Of a DNA stretch of 51,043 nt, positions 1 to 8,359 are shown piece by piece. Position 1 is the stretch's first letter. Every line of letters begins with the position of its first letter. Location: assembly GCF_008698145.1 (NCBI RefSeq), contig NZ_RZNZ01000019.1, positions 1-51,043 on the forward strand. Direction: 5' to 3'. The position numbers and the translations under genes are program-made. The notes beneath the pieces are model-generated. The model was not told the origin of the DNA. It worked only from the letters and a program-made list of their open reading frames with translations, and did no database searches. Source of the DNA: Bifidobacterium vespertilionis (GTDB lineage Bacteria > Actinomycetota > Actinomycetes > Actinomycetales > Bifidobacteriaceae).

Positions 1-20
1 AGATGTGTATAAAGAGACAG
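1..20. other. Sequencing adapter remnant (Tn5/Nextera mosaic end)
   Basis: The first 20 bases match the 19-bp Nextera mosaic end AGATGTGTATAAGAGACAG except for one extra A in the central A run. The phnC reading frame reads cleanly up to base 21 and then runs into this sequence. It is therefore library adapter left on a contig end and not genomic DNA. Confidence 0.95.
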
Positions 21-662
21 GCCCACGTGGCGCAGGGCCAGGTCAACGTGGTGGATGTTGATGATGACCGTGATGTTGCGCTCGCGGTTGATGCGGCCGA
101 AGTCCTCCATCACCTGCTCGGCGGTCACCGGGTCGAGGGAGGCGACCGGTTCGTCGGCCAGCAGGATCTTCGGGTTCTGCATGAGGGCGCGGGCCAGGGC
201 GACGCGCTGCTGCTGGCCGCCGGAGAGCTGGTCCACGCGCGTGTACGCCTTGGAGGCGATGCCCACCTGATCGAGGGCCTTGAGGGCCTCCATCTCGTCG
301 GCCTTGGGGAACAGGCCCAGCAGGGACCGCCACCACGGCAGGTCCGGCACCTTGGCGGCCAGCACGTTGCCGATCACCCTGGTGCGGGTGACCAGATTGA
401 ACGATTGGAAGATCATGCCCACATTGCGGCGGAAGCGGCGCAGCGCCTTGCCTCGCAGGGCGCTCACGTCCACGCCGTCCACGGTGAGGGTGCCGCCGCT
501 GATGCCGATCATGCGGTTGATGGTGCGGATGAGCGTGGACTTGCCCGCTCCAGACAGGCCGATCACGGCCACGTACTCGCCCTGGTCGATGGTGAGGTTC
601 ACGTCGTGCAGGGCGGTGTATCCGTTCGGATAGGTCTTTTCCACATGGTGCATTTCGATCAT
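21..662 (-). CDS. phnC: Phosphonate/phosphite ABC transporter ATP-binding protein, 3' end cut by contig edge
   Basis: This is the ATPase that would power uptake of phosphonate, phosphite or a related phosphorus compound at the inner face of the membrane. The frame starts MIEMHHVEKTYPNG and holds Walker A (GLSGAGKST), the ABC signature (LSGGQQQR), Walker B (ILLADEP) and the switch-His segment (IINIHHVDLALRH). About 213 residues are present of the roughly 250 usual in the family, and the C-terminus is lost at the adapter. The ATG at 662 lies behind AAGGA. It follows phnD on the same strand after a 94-bp gap, so the two form an operon; a permease (phnE) would be expected beyond the contig edge. 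Family assignment is firm. The exact substrate cannot be read from the sequence. Confidence 0.9.
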
Positions 663-711
663 GCGCGTGTCTCGATTCCTTGGGATCCGTGTGGTTTTCG
701 GTGGGGGACGC

Positions 712-750
712 GAATGCCCGGCCTCCCGGGTCGCGGGCGGCCGGGCATTC
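712..750 (-). promoter_or_regulatory. Intercistronic hairpin between phnD and phnC
   Basis: A perfect 12-bp stem (GAATGCCCGGCC at 712-723 with its complement at 739-750, loop of 15) sits in the gap between the two genes. No T run follows, so it is more likely an mRNA-stabilising or attenuating hairpin than a full terminator. Such hairpins are common after binding-protein genes, which need more product than the rest of the operon. Confidence 0.6.
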
Positions 751-756
751 GTCGGG

Positions 757-1839
757 TCACTTCTTGAGCTGCTTGACGAGCTCCTGCGCCTGGCGCTCGT
801 TGTCGTAGTCGGAGGACTTGGCGGGCTGGTAGCCCTCGTGGCTGTAGATGGCGATGACCTTCTTGCCCTCATCGGAGTTGCCGATGGCGATGAACGCGTC
901 GGACAGGGCCTTCTTGAAGTCGTCGCTCATGATCTTGGAGTTCTTGGACACGCTCACCGTGTCGTTGTAGATGGCCGGGGTGACGCCGATGACGGCGGTC
1001 TCCTTCCAGATGTCGTCCTTGCGGCCGAAGTCGGTGGTCCACTTCTTCTCGAAGTCGCGGCGGGCGTCGGCGTAGGTGGCGAGCACGTCGAACTGGCCCT
1101 GGGCCAGGCGGGCGAACGCGGAGCCGTAGGAGTCGGACTGGGCGGCGTGGGTGAGATCGGGGATGGACTTGCCGAAGTTGTCCTTGAGCCACAGCGCCGG
1201 GTAGATGTAGCCGGCGGGGGAGGATGCGCCCATCACGGACCAGTTGACGTCCTTGATGTCGTCCCAGGTGAGCTTCTCGCCGCTGTTGACCTTCTTGGCC
1301 AGGGCCTGGCCCTTTTCGGACGGGCCGGCGATGATCAGCGCGCGGTAGGAGGTGGTCTGCTTGTCGGTGGCCTTGGTGGGCGCGTTGTCGTTCCAGTCCT
1401 TGGGGTTGTCGGAATCGATGCTCAGGCCGCTGCGGGTGGCGGTCAGGAGCACGTCCACATCATCGTCGTACAGCACGTAGGTGCCGCCGGGGATCAGGCC
1501 CACGTCCACGGTGCCGGCGCTCAGCGACTCGCCCACGGCCTCGTAGCTGGAGCCGACGGTGATGTCGACGTTGCCTACGGTGTAGCCCTCCTTGCCGAGC
1601 TGGTCCTTGAGGAGGTTCTTGAGCGGCTCGGTGGCGGTGATGATCTCCTGGGGGTCCTTGGAGGGGACGAACGCCACCTTGAGGGTGTCGATGTTCTTGG
1701 AGTCGGAGGCGGCGGAACCGCCGTTGGCCGCGGGGTTGCCGCAGCCGGCGAGCATGCCGAGGCACAGCGCGCCGGAGAGCACGGCGGCGGCCGCGGATCG
1801 CAGGGTCGAAATCTTCTTCTGGGTCTTCTTCGCGAACAT
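757..1839 (-). CDS. phnD: Phosphate/phosphite/phosphonate ABC transporter substrate-binding lipoprotein
   Basis: A 360-residue periplasmic-type binding protein, tethered to the outer face of the membrane as a lipoprotein. It has a basic N-region (FAKKTQKK), a hydrophobic stretch and the lipobox LAGC with Cys33. The body shows PhnD-family features: LKVAFVPSKDPQEI near the start, a segment on apparent ligand-lobe residues (YEAVGESLSAGTVDVGLIPGGTYV), and the later SYGSAFARLAQGQFDVLATY. Length is slightly above the usual 300-340. AAAGGAA precedes the ATG at 1839. It is the first gene of the operon with phnC. The ligand could be phosphonate, phosphite or phosphate, and the sequence alone does not decide this. 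Confidence 0.92.
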   Translation of the reverse strand: MFAKKTQKKISTLRSAAAAVLSGALCLGMLAGCGNPAANGGSAASDSKNIDTLKVAFVPSKDPQEIITATEPLKNLLKDQLGKEGYTVGNVDITVGSSYEAVGESLSAGTVDVGLIPGGTYVLYDDDVDVLLTATRSGLSIDSDNPKDWNDNAPTKATDKQTTSYRALIIAGPSEKGQALAKKVNSGEKLTWDDIKDVNWSVMGASSPAGYIYPALWLKDNFGKSIPDLTHAAQSDSYGSAFARLAQGQFDVLATYADARRDFEKKWTTDFGRKDDIWKETAVIGVTPAIYNDTVSVSKNSKIMSDDFKKALSDAFIAIGNSDEGKKVIAIYSHEGYQPAKSSDYDNERQAQELVKQLKK

Positions 1840-1926
1840 GGTTCTTCAGTTCCTTTCGCAGGCTTTCGCCGAATCGTCATGCGCATTCCGCGCGGACGAT
1901 TTCATGCTATGCCGTGAATTGAATGA

Positions 1927-1940
1927 TTTTTCATGAAAAA
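1927..1940. promoter_or_regulatory. Palindrome upstream of phnD, candidate operator
   Basis: TTTTTCATGAAAAA is a perfect 14-bp palindrome 88 bp upstream of the phnD start, in an AT-rich stretch unlike the surrounding coding DNA. The position suits a promoter-region operator for the phn operon. Binding by a regulator is inference. Confidence 0.4.
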
Positions 1941-2069
1941 CAAAAACGTTGAATAATGTTTCGTCTCTGTTGGATCGCATGTAACCCTGCGTCCATCTTC
2001 GGGTCGAAGTACCTCGGGAGCGTCCGCGTGTCGTCCGATTTGCGTTCAAGTGGGGTTGAAGTGATGTCC

Positions 2070-2087
2070 TAGTACATGGTTGTACTA
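2070..2087. promoter_or_regulatory. TAGTAC-N6-GTACTA palindrome upstream of the aldo/keto reductase
   Basis: A perfect 6-bp inverted repeat with a 6-base spacer lies 33 bp before the start codon of the reductase, where a repressor or activator site would act. The nearest genes carry no obvious matching regulator, so the protein that would bind is unknown. Confidence 0.45.
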
Positions 2088-2120
2088 ATGACGCATGGGC
2101 AGTTAAGGAGCACAGCAATC

Positions 2121-3098
2121 ATGCAATACCGCAACGTGGGCAAATCCGGGCTCAAGGTGAGCGAAGTCGCTCTCGGCAGCTGGATGACCGACCTCAAGGG
2201 CACCGCGCAGGAGGATGTGGCCAGGCAGACCGTCAAGCTGGCGTTCGACAACGGCGTCAACTTCTTCGACTGCGCCGACGCCTACTCCGGTGGCGCGGCC
2301 GAGCGCTTCCTGGGCGAGACGCTCAAGCAGTACCCTCGCCGCGAGGTGGTCATCTCCAGCAAGGTCTACTTCGGCACCGGCCCCGGCGCGAACGACCGCG
2401 GCCTGTCCCGCAAGCACATCTTCGAGAGCATCGACCGCACGCTCAAGAACATGCAGACCGACTACATCGACCTGTACTACTGCCACCGCTTCGACAAGAA
2501 CTGCGACCTGACGGAGACCCTGCGCGCCATGAGCGACCTCGTGGCCCAGGGCAAGGTGCTCTACTACGGCGTGTCCGAGGAGTGGGGCGGTGCCCGTCTC
2601 GAGGAGGCGCAGCGCATCATCGACCGCTACAACCTGTACCCGATCACCGTGGTCCAGCCGCAGTACAACATGGTCGACCGCTACATCGAGCACGAGATCA
2701 TGGACGTGTGCGCCAAGCACGGCATCGGCATCACCGTGTTCTCCCCGCTCGCGCAGGGCCTGCTGACCGGCAAGTACCGCAAGGGCCAGCCGCTGCCGGC
2801 CGGCTCTCGCGCCACGTGGCAGTCCGATCACCAGATCAACGATCTGCTCACGGACGAGAATCTGGACAAGGTGGAGCGTCTGCTCAAGGTGGCCGACGAG
2901 CTGGGCACCAACCTCGCCATCCTCGCCATGGCGTGGATCCTGCAGCACCCGCAGATCAGCTGCGTGATCGCCGGCGCCAGCAAGCCCAGCCAGCTCGAGA
3001 ACAACGTCAAGGCATCCGGCTTCCACATCCCCGCCGACGCCATGGCCGAAATCGAAACCATTCTGGACTTCCACCGCTTCGAGCGGCACGTGGGCTGA
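2121..3098 (+). CDS. Aldo/keto reductase, Kv-beta-like (AKR6/YghZ type)
   Basis: A cytoplasmic NADPH-dependent oxidoreductase of 325 residues that reduces aldehydes or ketones; the physiological substrate is unknown. The AKR tetrad is visible: Asp50, Tyr55 (DCADAYSGG), Lys81 (SSKVYF) and His122 (YYCHRFD). The later NADPH-site segments (VFSPLAQGLLTGKY and CVIAGASKPSQLENNVKA) match the potassium-channel beta-subunit branch. The ATG at 2121 was chosen because AAGGAG lies at 2105-2110, while upstream in-frame starts have no ribosome site. The gene is alone: phnD diverges upstream and a repeat-filled gap follows. Family assignment is firm, and the role is open. Confidence 0.92.
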   Translation: MQYRNVGKSGLKVSEVALGSWMTDLKGTAQEDVARQTVKLAFDNGVNFFDCADAYSGGAAERFLGETLKQYPRREVVISSKVYFGTGPGANDRGLSRKHIFESIDRTLKNMQTDYIDLYYCHRFDKNCDLTETLRAMSDLVAQGKVLYYGVSEEWGGARLEEAQRIIDRYNLYPITVVQPQYNMVDRYIEHEIMDVCAKHGIGITVFSPLAQGLLTGKYRKGQPLPAGSRATWQSDHQINDLLTDENLDKVERLLKVADELGTNLAILAMAWILQHPQISCVIAGASKPSQLENNVKASGFHIPADAMAEIETILDFHRFERHVG

Positions 3099-3837
3099 AG
3101 CCACCAAGGAAGCCCGGTGGGCTTCCGACTGGCTTCAGCCTGAGCCGCCGCCAAGGCGGCGAAGGTCGTATTGAGCCTCGCCCGTCAGGGCGAGTCCCTA
3201 CTTGCAGGGGCCGAAGGCGAGCCAAGATGACCTCCCTGGTCATCCTGAGCACAGCGCGGCCGATTTTCGTCATCCTGAGCGCAGCGTAGCCGATCCCCGG
3301 TCATCCTGAGCGGAGCGTAGCCGATCCCCGGTCATCCTGAGCGCAGCGTAGCGGAGTCGAAGGATCCTTAACTTTGTGCGTAATATTAAGGATCCTTCGA
3401 CTGCGCGCTACGCGCTCCGCTCAGGATGACAGTAAGCGGCTCCCGCGTCGTCCTGAGCACTGAGCCGTTAAGCGGATAGCCCGGTGGGCTGTCCGTAGGC
3501 AGGCTGAGCCGTTAAGCAAACGCCGGTGGCGTTTGTAGGCGAAGGCGAACGGCAGTGAGCAAATAATGCTGCGACCGTAGGCCGTCCGCGATTGCGGTCG
3601 AGCCGCCGCCAAGGCGGCGATGGTCTGGCGAAGCCGGACACCGAAGGATCCTTCACTTTGTGACTATGTGCGAGATATTAAGGATCCTTCGGCTCCGCCC
3701 TCCGGGCTGCGCTCAGGATGACGTGGGGGAGTCTGTCTGCTTCACGGCTCAGTGCTCAGGATGACAATAAGCGCCTCCCCGCTTCACGGCTCAGCAGGAG
3801 GACGTTGGAGGTGACGCGTGCGACGGTTCGCAGGCCA
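3099..3837. repeat. Repeat-filled intergenic region (families A and B)
   Basis: No gene is supported here. Bases 3112-3225 and 3461-3640 hold many small hairpins with stems such as GCCGCC-AA-GGCGGC and AGCCC-GGT-GGGCT (family B). Bases 3239-3430 hold family A: four copies of a 30-31 bp unit starting CATCCTGAGC (3241, 3271, 3302, 3333), then a long imperfect hairpin with the palindrome AAGGATCCTT on both sides of a short AT-rich loop. A second family A hairpin lies at 3645-3721. Related copies recur at 15.2-15.5, 40.7-41.2, 44.8-44.9 and 46.5-46.7 kb. Confidence 0.85.
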
Positions 3838-4653
3838 TTACCGCCGCCCGTCCCACGCTTTTCCGCGGCGCTTCGCCCGATCGTCCCGCCTCTGCGGCCG
3901 ATCGCCGCCGCAGCGACCCCGCGGCCGGCGGAAGGCATCGGACGCGCCGCCGGCCGATCTGCCGCCCATCCCGCCCGCGAACGCCCCGGCCTTGCACCAT
4001 CCGCCGATTCCATCGCCAAGCACCGCGCGCAGCAGATCCAGATAGTGCGGGTGATACGCGTGCGCATCCGCCCGCAGGCCGTCGCGCAACGTCCCGTCCG
4101 ACGGTCCTCGGAGCGATGCCACCGGCGGCGACACCAACCGCCATGTCCCGCGTGCCCGCGCGATGCGCGCGATCATCGCCCCGCCCGATGTCCCGTCCCA
4201 TTCCGCGGCGATCGGCGCGTTGCGGACCTCGTAGACGTCGTCGTGCACCAGATCCTCCAGCACCAGCCGGCGTGAGGCCGCATTGGCCTCGCGGATCCAG
4301 AAGCAGGACGCGATGTTCGTCCGGTCGATCTCGCGCAGATCCCCGAGCTGCTGTCCGTCAATGTCCCCGTTTTCGCGCAGGCATTCGGAGATCATGCGGA
4401 ACGGGGTGGCCCGCATGCCCCGGTCCTCGATCTCCTTTTCGTAGGTGAGCCATTCTGCGAACAGCGATTCCACGAACGCGCGCGACTTGGCGTCCCGCAG
4501 ACGCCGCGTATCGACGTCCGTGGCCTTCAAAAACTCCTGATGCGCCCGGTTGTACAGCCGGTCGTCCACGATGTAGATCATGTCCGCCACATCGGCCGGG
4601 CACAATATGGAGGGACGCTTCATCCCGCTGAAATCCTGATATGTCGGCATCAT
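3838..4653 (-). CDS. Hypothetical protein
   Basis: Not recognised. The 271-residue product has an acidic, helical-looking N-terminal two thirds (DVADMIYIVDDRLYNRAHQEFLKATD, then EDLVHDDVYEVRNAPIAAEWDGTSGG) and ends in a strongly basic Gly/Arg-rich tail with no membrane segment or signal peptide. Three ATG codons stand in a row at 4656, 4653 and 4650 behind AAGGAG at 4660-4665; 4653 gives 6-base spacing and 4650 gives 9. The ribosome site supports a real start. The last 60 or so residues look like read-through of GC-rich DNA, so the natural C-terminus could have been altered by a frameshift. It stands alone, opposite in strand to the HD-domain gene. Confidence 0.6.
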   Translation of the reverse strand: MMPTYQDFSGMKRPSILCPADVADMIYIVDDRLYNRAHQEFLKATDVDTRRLRDAKSRAFVESLFAEWLTYEKEIEDRGMRATPFRMISECLRENGDIDGQQLGDLREIDRTNIASCFWIREANAASRRLVLEDLVHDDVYEVRNAPIAAEWDGTSGGAMIARIARARGTWRLVSPPVASLRGPSDGTLRDGLRADAHAYHPHYLDLLRAVLGDGIGGWCKAGAFAGGMGGRSAGGASDAFRRPRGRCGGDRPQRRDDRAKRRGKAWDGRR

Positions 4654-4947
4654 CATCGGCTCCTTCTTCCGTGCGCGGAACGTCGATCGTCCCCACGTAC
4701 CGCAACCGTATGCAGGCCGGTTCTGCCGTCGCAACGGGACGGCCCGGGGCGGTGGATAAGTGGACAACTCGCGCCGCGGCCCGATCCGGTGGACAACCGC
4801 CGGGCATTGCGGAACGCCCGCGCGCTCGGGATGCGGCCTGTGCCGGGGCGGGGTGAACGGATCATGATGCCGGTTGGGACGCCGATTGGCGTATGGGTGT
4901 CCCCGCGGCTATGCTGGGCCGTGTTTGTAGGATGATTGGAGCAATTC

Positions 4948-5607
4948 GTGACTGAACCCTCCGTCGTGAATGCCGAACTCGATTCGGCGAGCGATGCGTT
5001 TCTCACCGTGCTGGAGTACGGGGAGGACCTGATGATGTCCCCCGGCATGCAATCGGAGAAGCGTTATTTCCAGCATGGCAACACCACCACGTTCGAGCAC
5101 TCCGTGGCGGTTGCCGAGCGCGCGGTGCGTCTGGCGAACTTCTTCTCTCTGGGCAGGCGCGTGGACATGCGCTCGCTGGTCGCCTCCGCCCTGCTGCACG
5201 ACTACTTCCTGTACGACTGGCACGACGACGAGGATTGGCACCGGCTCCACGGCTTCATCCACGGCAGCATCGCGTGCATGAACGCGAAGCGCGACTTCGG
5301 CGACAAGATCGTCAACGACGTGGTGGCGGACAGCCTGATCAACCACATGTACCCGCTCACCAACGTGCCGCCGCGGTATCTCGAGGGCTGGCTGGTGTCC
5401 GTGAGCGACAAGATGTGCGCCACGTCCGAGACCGTGAGCCCCGGCCGGTTCCGCTACGATCGCCATCTTGAGAACGTGGACAAGCTGCCGCACGTGCCCT
5501 CGCTGGACGAGCTTTCGGCCATCGCGCTGACGCTGAACACCGTCAACAGCATCGGGTTCATCCGTTCGAGCGCGTACCGCATGCGTCTGGCGCTCAAGTC
5601 CCGCTGA
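4948..5607 (+). CDS. HD-domain phosphohydrolase-like protein
   Basis: A 219-residue cytoplasmic protein of the HD superfamily, metal-dependent phosphohydrolases acting on nucleotides or other phosphoesters. Metal-ligand candidates are His51 (FEHSVAVAE), His84-Asp85 (ALLHDYFLYDWHD) and the later His101/His105 (HGFIHGS). The GTG at 4948 was taken because GGAG at 4938-4941 gives 6-base spacing; an upstream TTG at 4936 lies inside that site. Its stop is 11 bases before the TetM-like GTPase, so both are probably co-transcribed. The substrate is not evident, and a role in nucleotide or tRNA metabolism linked to the ribosome is only a guess from the neighbour. Confidence 0.82.
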   Translation: MTEPSVVNAELDSASDAFLTVLEYGEDLMMSPGMQSEKRYFQHGNTTTFEHSVAVAERAVRLANFFSLGRRVDMRSLVASALLHDYFLYDWHDDEDWHRLHGFIHGSIACMNAKRDFGDKIVNDVVADSLINHMYPLTNVPPRYLEGWLVSVSDKMCATSETVSPGRFRYDRHLENVDKLPHVPSLDELSAIALTLNTVNSIGFIRSSAYRMRLALKSR

Positions 5608-5618
5608 ACGGACGGCGT

Positions 5619-7865
5619 ATGAAGCGTATTGTGGCGGGCATCGTCGCGCATGTGGATGCCGGCAAGACCACGCTGTCCGAGGCGCTGCTCTACCGCGCCG
5701 GGCAAATCCGCAAACTGGGCCGCGTGGACCATGGCGACGCCTTTCTGGACACCAACGCGCTGGAGAAGCGCCGCGGCATCACCATCTTCGCGCATCAGGC
5801 CGCCGTGGAGCACGGCGACCTCAATCTCACCCTGCTGGACACCCCGGGGCACGTGGATTTCGCGGCCGAAACCGAGCGCGTGCTGCGCGTGCTCGACTAT
5901 GCGATCCTGGTCGTCTCCGCCACCGACGGCGTGCAGGGCCATACCGAAACCCTCTGGCGGCTGCTCGCGCGCTATGGCGTGCCCACATTCATCTTCGTGA
6001 ACAAGTGCGATGCGGACGGTGCGGATCGCGACGCGGTGCTCGCCCAGCTGAAGCGCAGGTTGTCCGACGGCTGCACGGCGTTCGCGCCCATTGCGGACGG
6101 CACGGCGGGGGAGGACGATCTGGAAAACCTCGCCATGCAGGATGAGGCCGCCATGGACGAGTTCCTGGAGGATGGGACCCTGTCCGAAGACCGTCTGCGC
6201 GCGATGATCGCCGCCCGCCATGCGTTCCCGGTGTACTTCGGCTCGGCGCTGAAGCTCGAAGGCGTGGACGAATTCCTCGACGGTCTTGAGCGGTTCACGC
6301 GCGAGCCCGACTGGCCGGCCGGATTCGCCGCGAAGGTGTTTAAGATCAGCCACGACGAGCAGAAGAACCGCCTGACCTGGTTGCGCGTCACCGGTGGCAC
6401 GCTCAGGGCCAAGGCGCTGCTGGGCGGCACGGGCGGCGACTTGGCCGGAAGCGGAGACGGAACCGGCGGGGCGGACGCCACTGCACCGCAAGCGCAGGCC
6501 GGCGAAAAGGCCGATCAGCTGCGTGTCTACAACGGTGCCAAATTCGAGACGGTTACGGAGGTGCCCGCCGGCGGCGTGTGCGCGGTCGCCGGCCCCGAGC
6601 GCACCTTCCCCGGCGAGGGGTTGGGATCGGAACCGGACGCCGAGCCGCCCAGCCTGCATCCGGTGCTCACCTACGCGGTCACCGCGCCCGGCGGCGGCTC
6701 GTTCGACGATCTGACCCTGCATCGGGTGCTGGTGGCCCTGCGCGAGCTGGAGGACGAGGAGCCGCTGCTGGATGTGGCATGGCAGGAGCGGCTGCAGGAG
6801 ATCCACGTGCAGCTCATGGGCTCGGTTCAGCTGGAGATCATCCAGCAGCTCATGCACGACCGGTTCAATCTGGACGTGGCGTTCGGCGCCGGCTCGGTGC
6901 TGTACAAGGAGACGATCACCGCCCCTGTGGAGGGCGTGGGCCATTTCGAGCCGCTGCGGCATTACGCGGAGACGCATCTGTGGCTGGAGCCCGCCGAGCC
7001 GGGCAGCGGCATGCATTTCAGGACCGCGTGCAGCGAGAACGTCCTCGCCCGCAACTGGCAGCGGCTCATCCTCACCCATCTGGGTGAGCGCGAACATGTG
7101 GGAGTGCTCACCGGTTCGCCGCTGACCGACATGACGATCACGCTGCTCACCGGCAAAGCACATGAGAAGCATACCGAAGGCGGCGACTTCCGCCAAGCCA
7201 CATACCGCGCGATACGCCAGGGGCTGATGGAATCTCGCGCCGGCGTGGTCGGCCGACCCACGGACGAGCAGATCGCCGCGGGACGGCCCGCCGATGGTTC
7301 CGAAGAAGATCCGGGGACGGATGAGGCTGATGCATCCAAGCCCGCCAAGGCGTCCAATTCCGCATCCAAGCCCGCCGACGCGACGAACGCCGACGCCGAC
7401 GCGCCGAAGAAGCCGGTCAATCCCGGCAACTGCCGTCTGCTCGAGCCGTGGTACGCCTTCCGCCTTGAGGTCCCCGCGGACATGATCGGCCGCGCGATGT
7501 CCGACATCCAGCGCATGTCCGGCGACTTCGACCCGCCCCAATCGGACGGCTCCGGCGAATACGCCACGATCACCGGCCACGCCCCGGTCTCCGAAATGCG
7601 CGACTACGCGATGGACGTCAACGCCTACACGCACGGCCGCGGCCGCCTGTCCGCCACCTTCGGCGGATACCGCCCCTGCCACGACGAATCGCGCGTGATC
7701 GCCGAGGCCGCCTACGATCCCGAAGCGGACCTGGAGAACACCCCCGACTCGGTCTTCTGCGCGCACGGAGCCGGCTACCCGGTCAAATGGTACCGGGTGC
7801 CGGACTTCATGCACCTCGATTGGGCGGGGCCTGCGGTGGATGCGGCTGGCAGTCCGCGAGACTGA
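5619..7865 (+). CDS. EF-G-like ribosomal protection GTPase (TetM/TetW family)
   Basis: A 748-residue translational GTPase related to tetracycline ribosomal protection proteins and elongation factor G; it would act on the 70S ribosome. G motifs are clear: G1 AHVDAGKTT (residues 10-18), G2 RGITI, G3 DTPGHVDF, G4 NKCD. Domain II, the EF-G domain III/IV regions and the C-terminal RGRLSATFGGYRPC segment follow. It is longer than acquired Tet proteins (about 640) because of low-complexity inserts near residues 268-295 and 545-605 (Ala/Asp/Lys/Pro-rich). Base composition matches its neighbours, so it looks like an old chromosomal gene and not a recent resistance import. Whether it confers tetracycline resistance cannot be judged. 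The ATG at 5619 has only a weak ribosome site, suggesting coupling to the HD gene. Confidence 0.85.
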   Translation: MKRIVAGIVAHVDAGKTTLSEALLYRAGQIRKLGRVDHGDAFLDTNALEKRRGITIFAHQAAVEHGDLNLTLLDTPGHVDFAAETERVLRVLDYAILVVSATDGVQGHTETLWRLLARYGVPTFIFVNKCDADGADRDAVLAQLKRRLSDGCTAFAPIADGTAGEDDLENLAMQDEAAMDEFLEDGTLSEDRLRAMIAARHAFPVYFGSALKLEGVDEFLDGLERFTREPDWPAGFAAKVFKISHDEQKNRLTWLRVTGGTLRAKALLGGTGGDLAGSGDGTGGADATAPQAQAGEKADQLRVYNGAKFETVTEVPAGGVCAVAGPERTFPGEGLGSEPDAEPPSLHPVLTYAVTAPGGGSFDDLTLHRVLVALRELEDEEPLLDVAWQERLQEIHVQLMGSVQLEIIQQLMHDRFNLDVAFGAGSVLYKETITAPVEGVGHFEPLRHYAETHLWLEPAEPGSGMHFRTACSENVLARNWQRLILTHLGEREHVGVLTGSPLTDMTITLLTGKAHEKHTEGGDFRQATYRAIRQGLMESRAGVVGRPTDEQIAAGRPADGSEEDPGTDEADASKPAKASNSASKPADATNADADAPKKPVNPGNCRLLEPWYAFRLEVPADMIGRAMSDIQRMSGDFDPPQSDGSGEYATITGHAPVSEMRDYAMDVNAYTHGRGRLSATFGGYRPCHDESRVIAEAAYDPEADLENTPDSVFCAHGAGYPVKWYRVPDFMHLDWAGPAVDAAGSPRD

Positions 7866-7873
7866 ATTTCAGG

Positions 7874-8359
7874 TCATTTCGTCGGATTGAGGAACCAGGT
7901 GTCTTCGGCACCGTGTGTTTTCTCGAATCGATGGCCGTAGTACAGGCTGAGCGCGAACATGAGCACCATGTCCACAATGAGTACAGGTGCAACACCTAGG
8001 CCAAGCACCAGAACTGTTACGTTGCCGGTCATTCGGTATGCCACCAGCGCGGTGGCCCAAACCAGTGCGCAGACTATGAGCACGGCGGTGTTCACCTTAG
8101 GATACATGCGCGCACTAATCCACATGTCGTAGTTGGCGCGTGCGTTCGTATACGCTTGGCTGTTGCCCATATGGCGGGCTTCGTGCCAGGATGACCAAGC
8201 GAAACCCAGAAGAATCACGCCACCTGCCGTCTCACCCAATGCGGATGCGGTCTCTCCCGCGATGAAGTCGTGGATCGCCAGTGGAATGCATGCCAATGCC
8301 AGCAATGCGAAGATCAGAGTCCAGATTGTTGCCTTTCCGGATGGCTTATGGTCGTTCAT
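7874..8359 (-). CDS. Small four-helix membrane protein
   Basis: A 161-residue membrane protein of no recognised family. Four hydrophobic helices are visible: TIWTLIFALLALACIPLAI, TAGGVILLGFAWS, TAVLIVCALVWATALVAY and VTVLVLGLGVAPVLIVDMVLMFALSLYY. Its ATG (8357-8359) overlaps the stop of the upstream small membrane gene by 4 bases, so the two are translationally coupled. Together with the secreted protein gene further upstream on the same strand they form a three-gene unit opposite the two-component genes. An immunity, export-helper or sensing role is inference from this setting. Confidence 0.75.
   Translation of the reverse strand: MNDHKPSGKATIWTLIFALLALACIPLAIHDFIAGETASALGETAGGVILLGFAWSSWHEARHMGNSQAYTNARANYDMWISARMYPKVNTAVLIVCALVWATALVAYRMTGNVTVLVLGLGVAPVLIVDMVLMFALSLYYGHRFEKTHGAEDTWFLNPTK

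Noticed and set aside
661..1917. Plus-strand frame across phnD
   Set aside because: No domain; phnD on the minus strand has lipobox, ribosome site and family similarity.
3239..3430. Family A hairpins as ordinary terminators
   Set aside because: They lack T runs, occur several times in one gap and hold conserved loops, so a dispersed element fits better, though they may still terminate some transcripts.
5454..7814. 786-codon minus-strand frame opposite the TetM-like GTPase
   Set aside because: Composition is His/Arg/Val/Gly-rich shadow sequence; the plus strand shows full GTPase motifs.
5619..7865. Acquired mobile tetracycline resistance gene
   Set aside because: GC content and codon use match the flanking chromosome and no mobile-element genes are adjacent; it looks like a resident paralogue.
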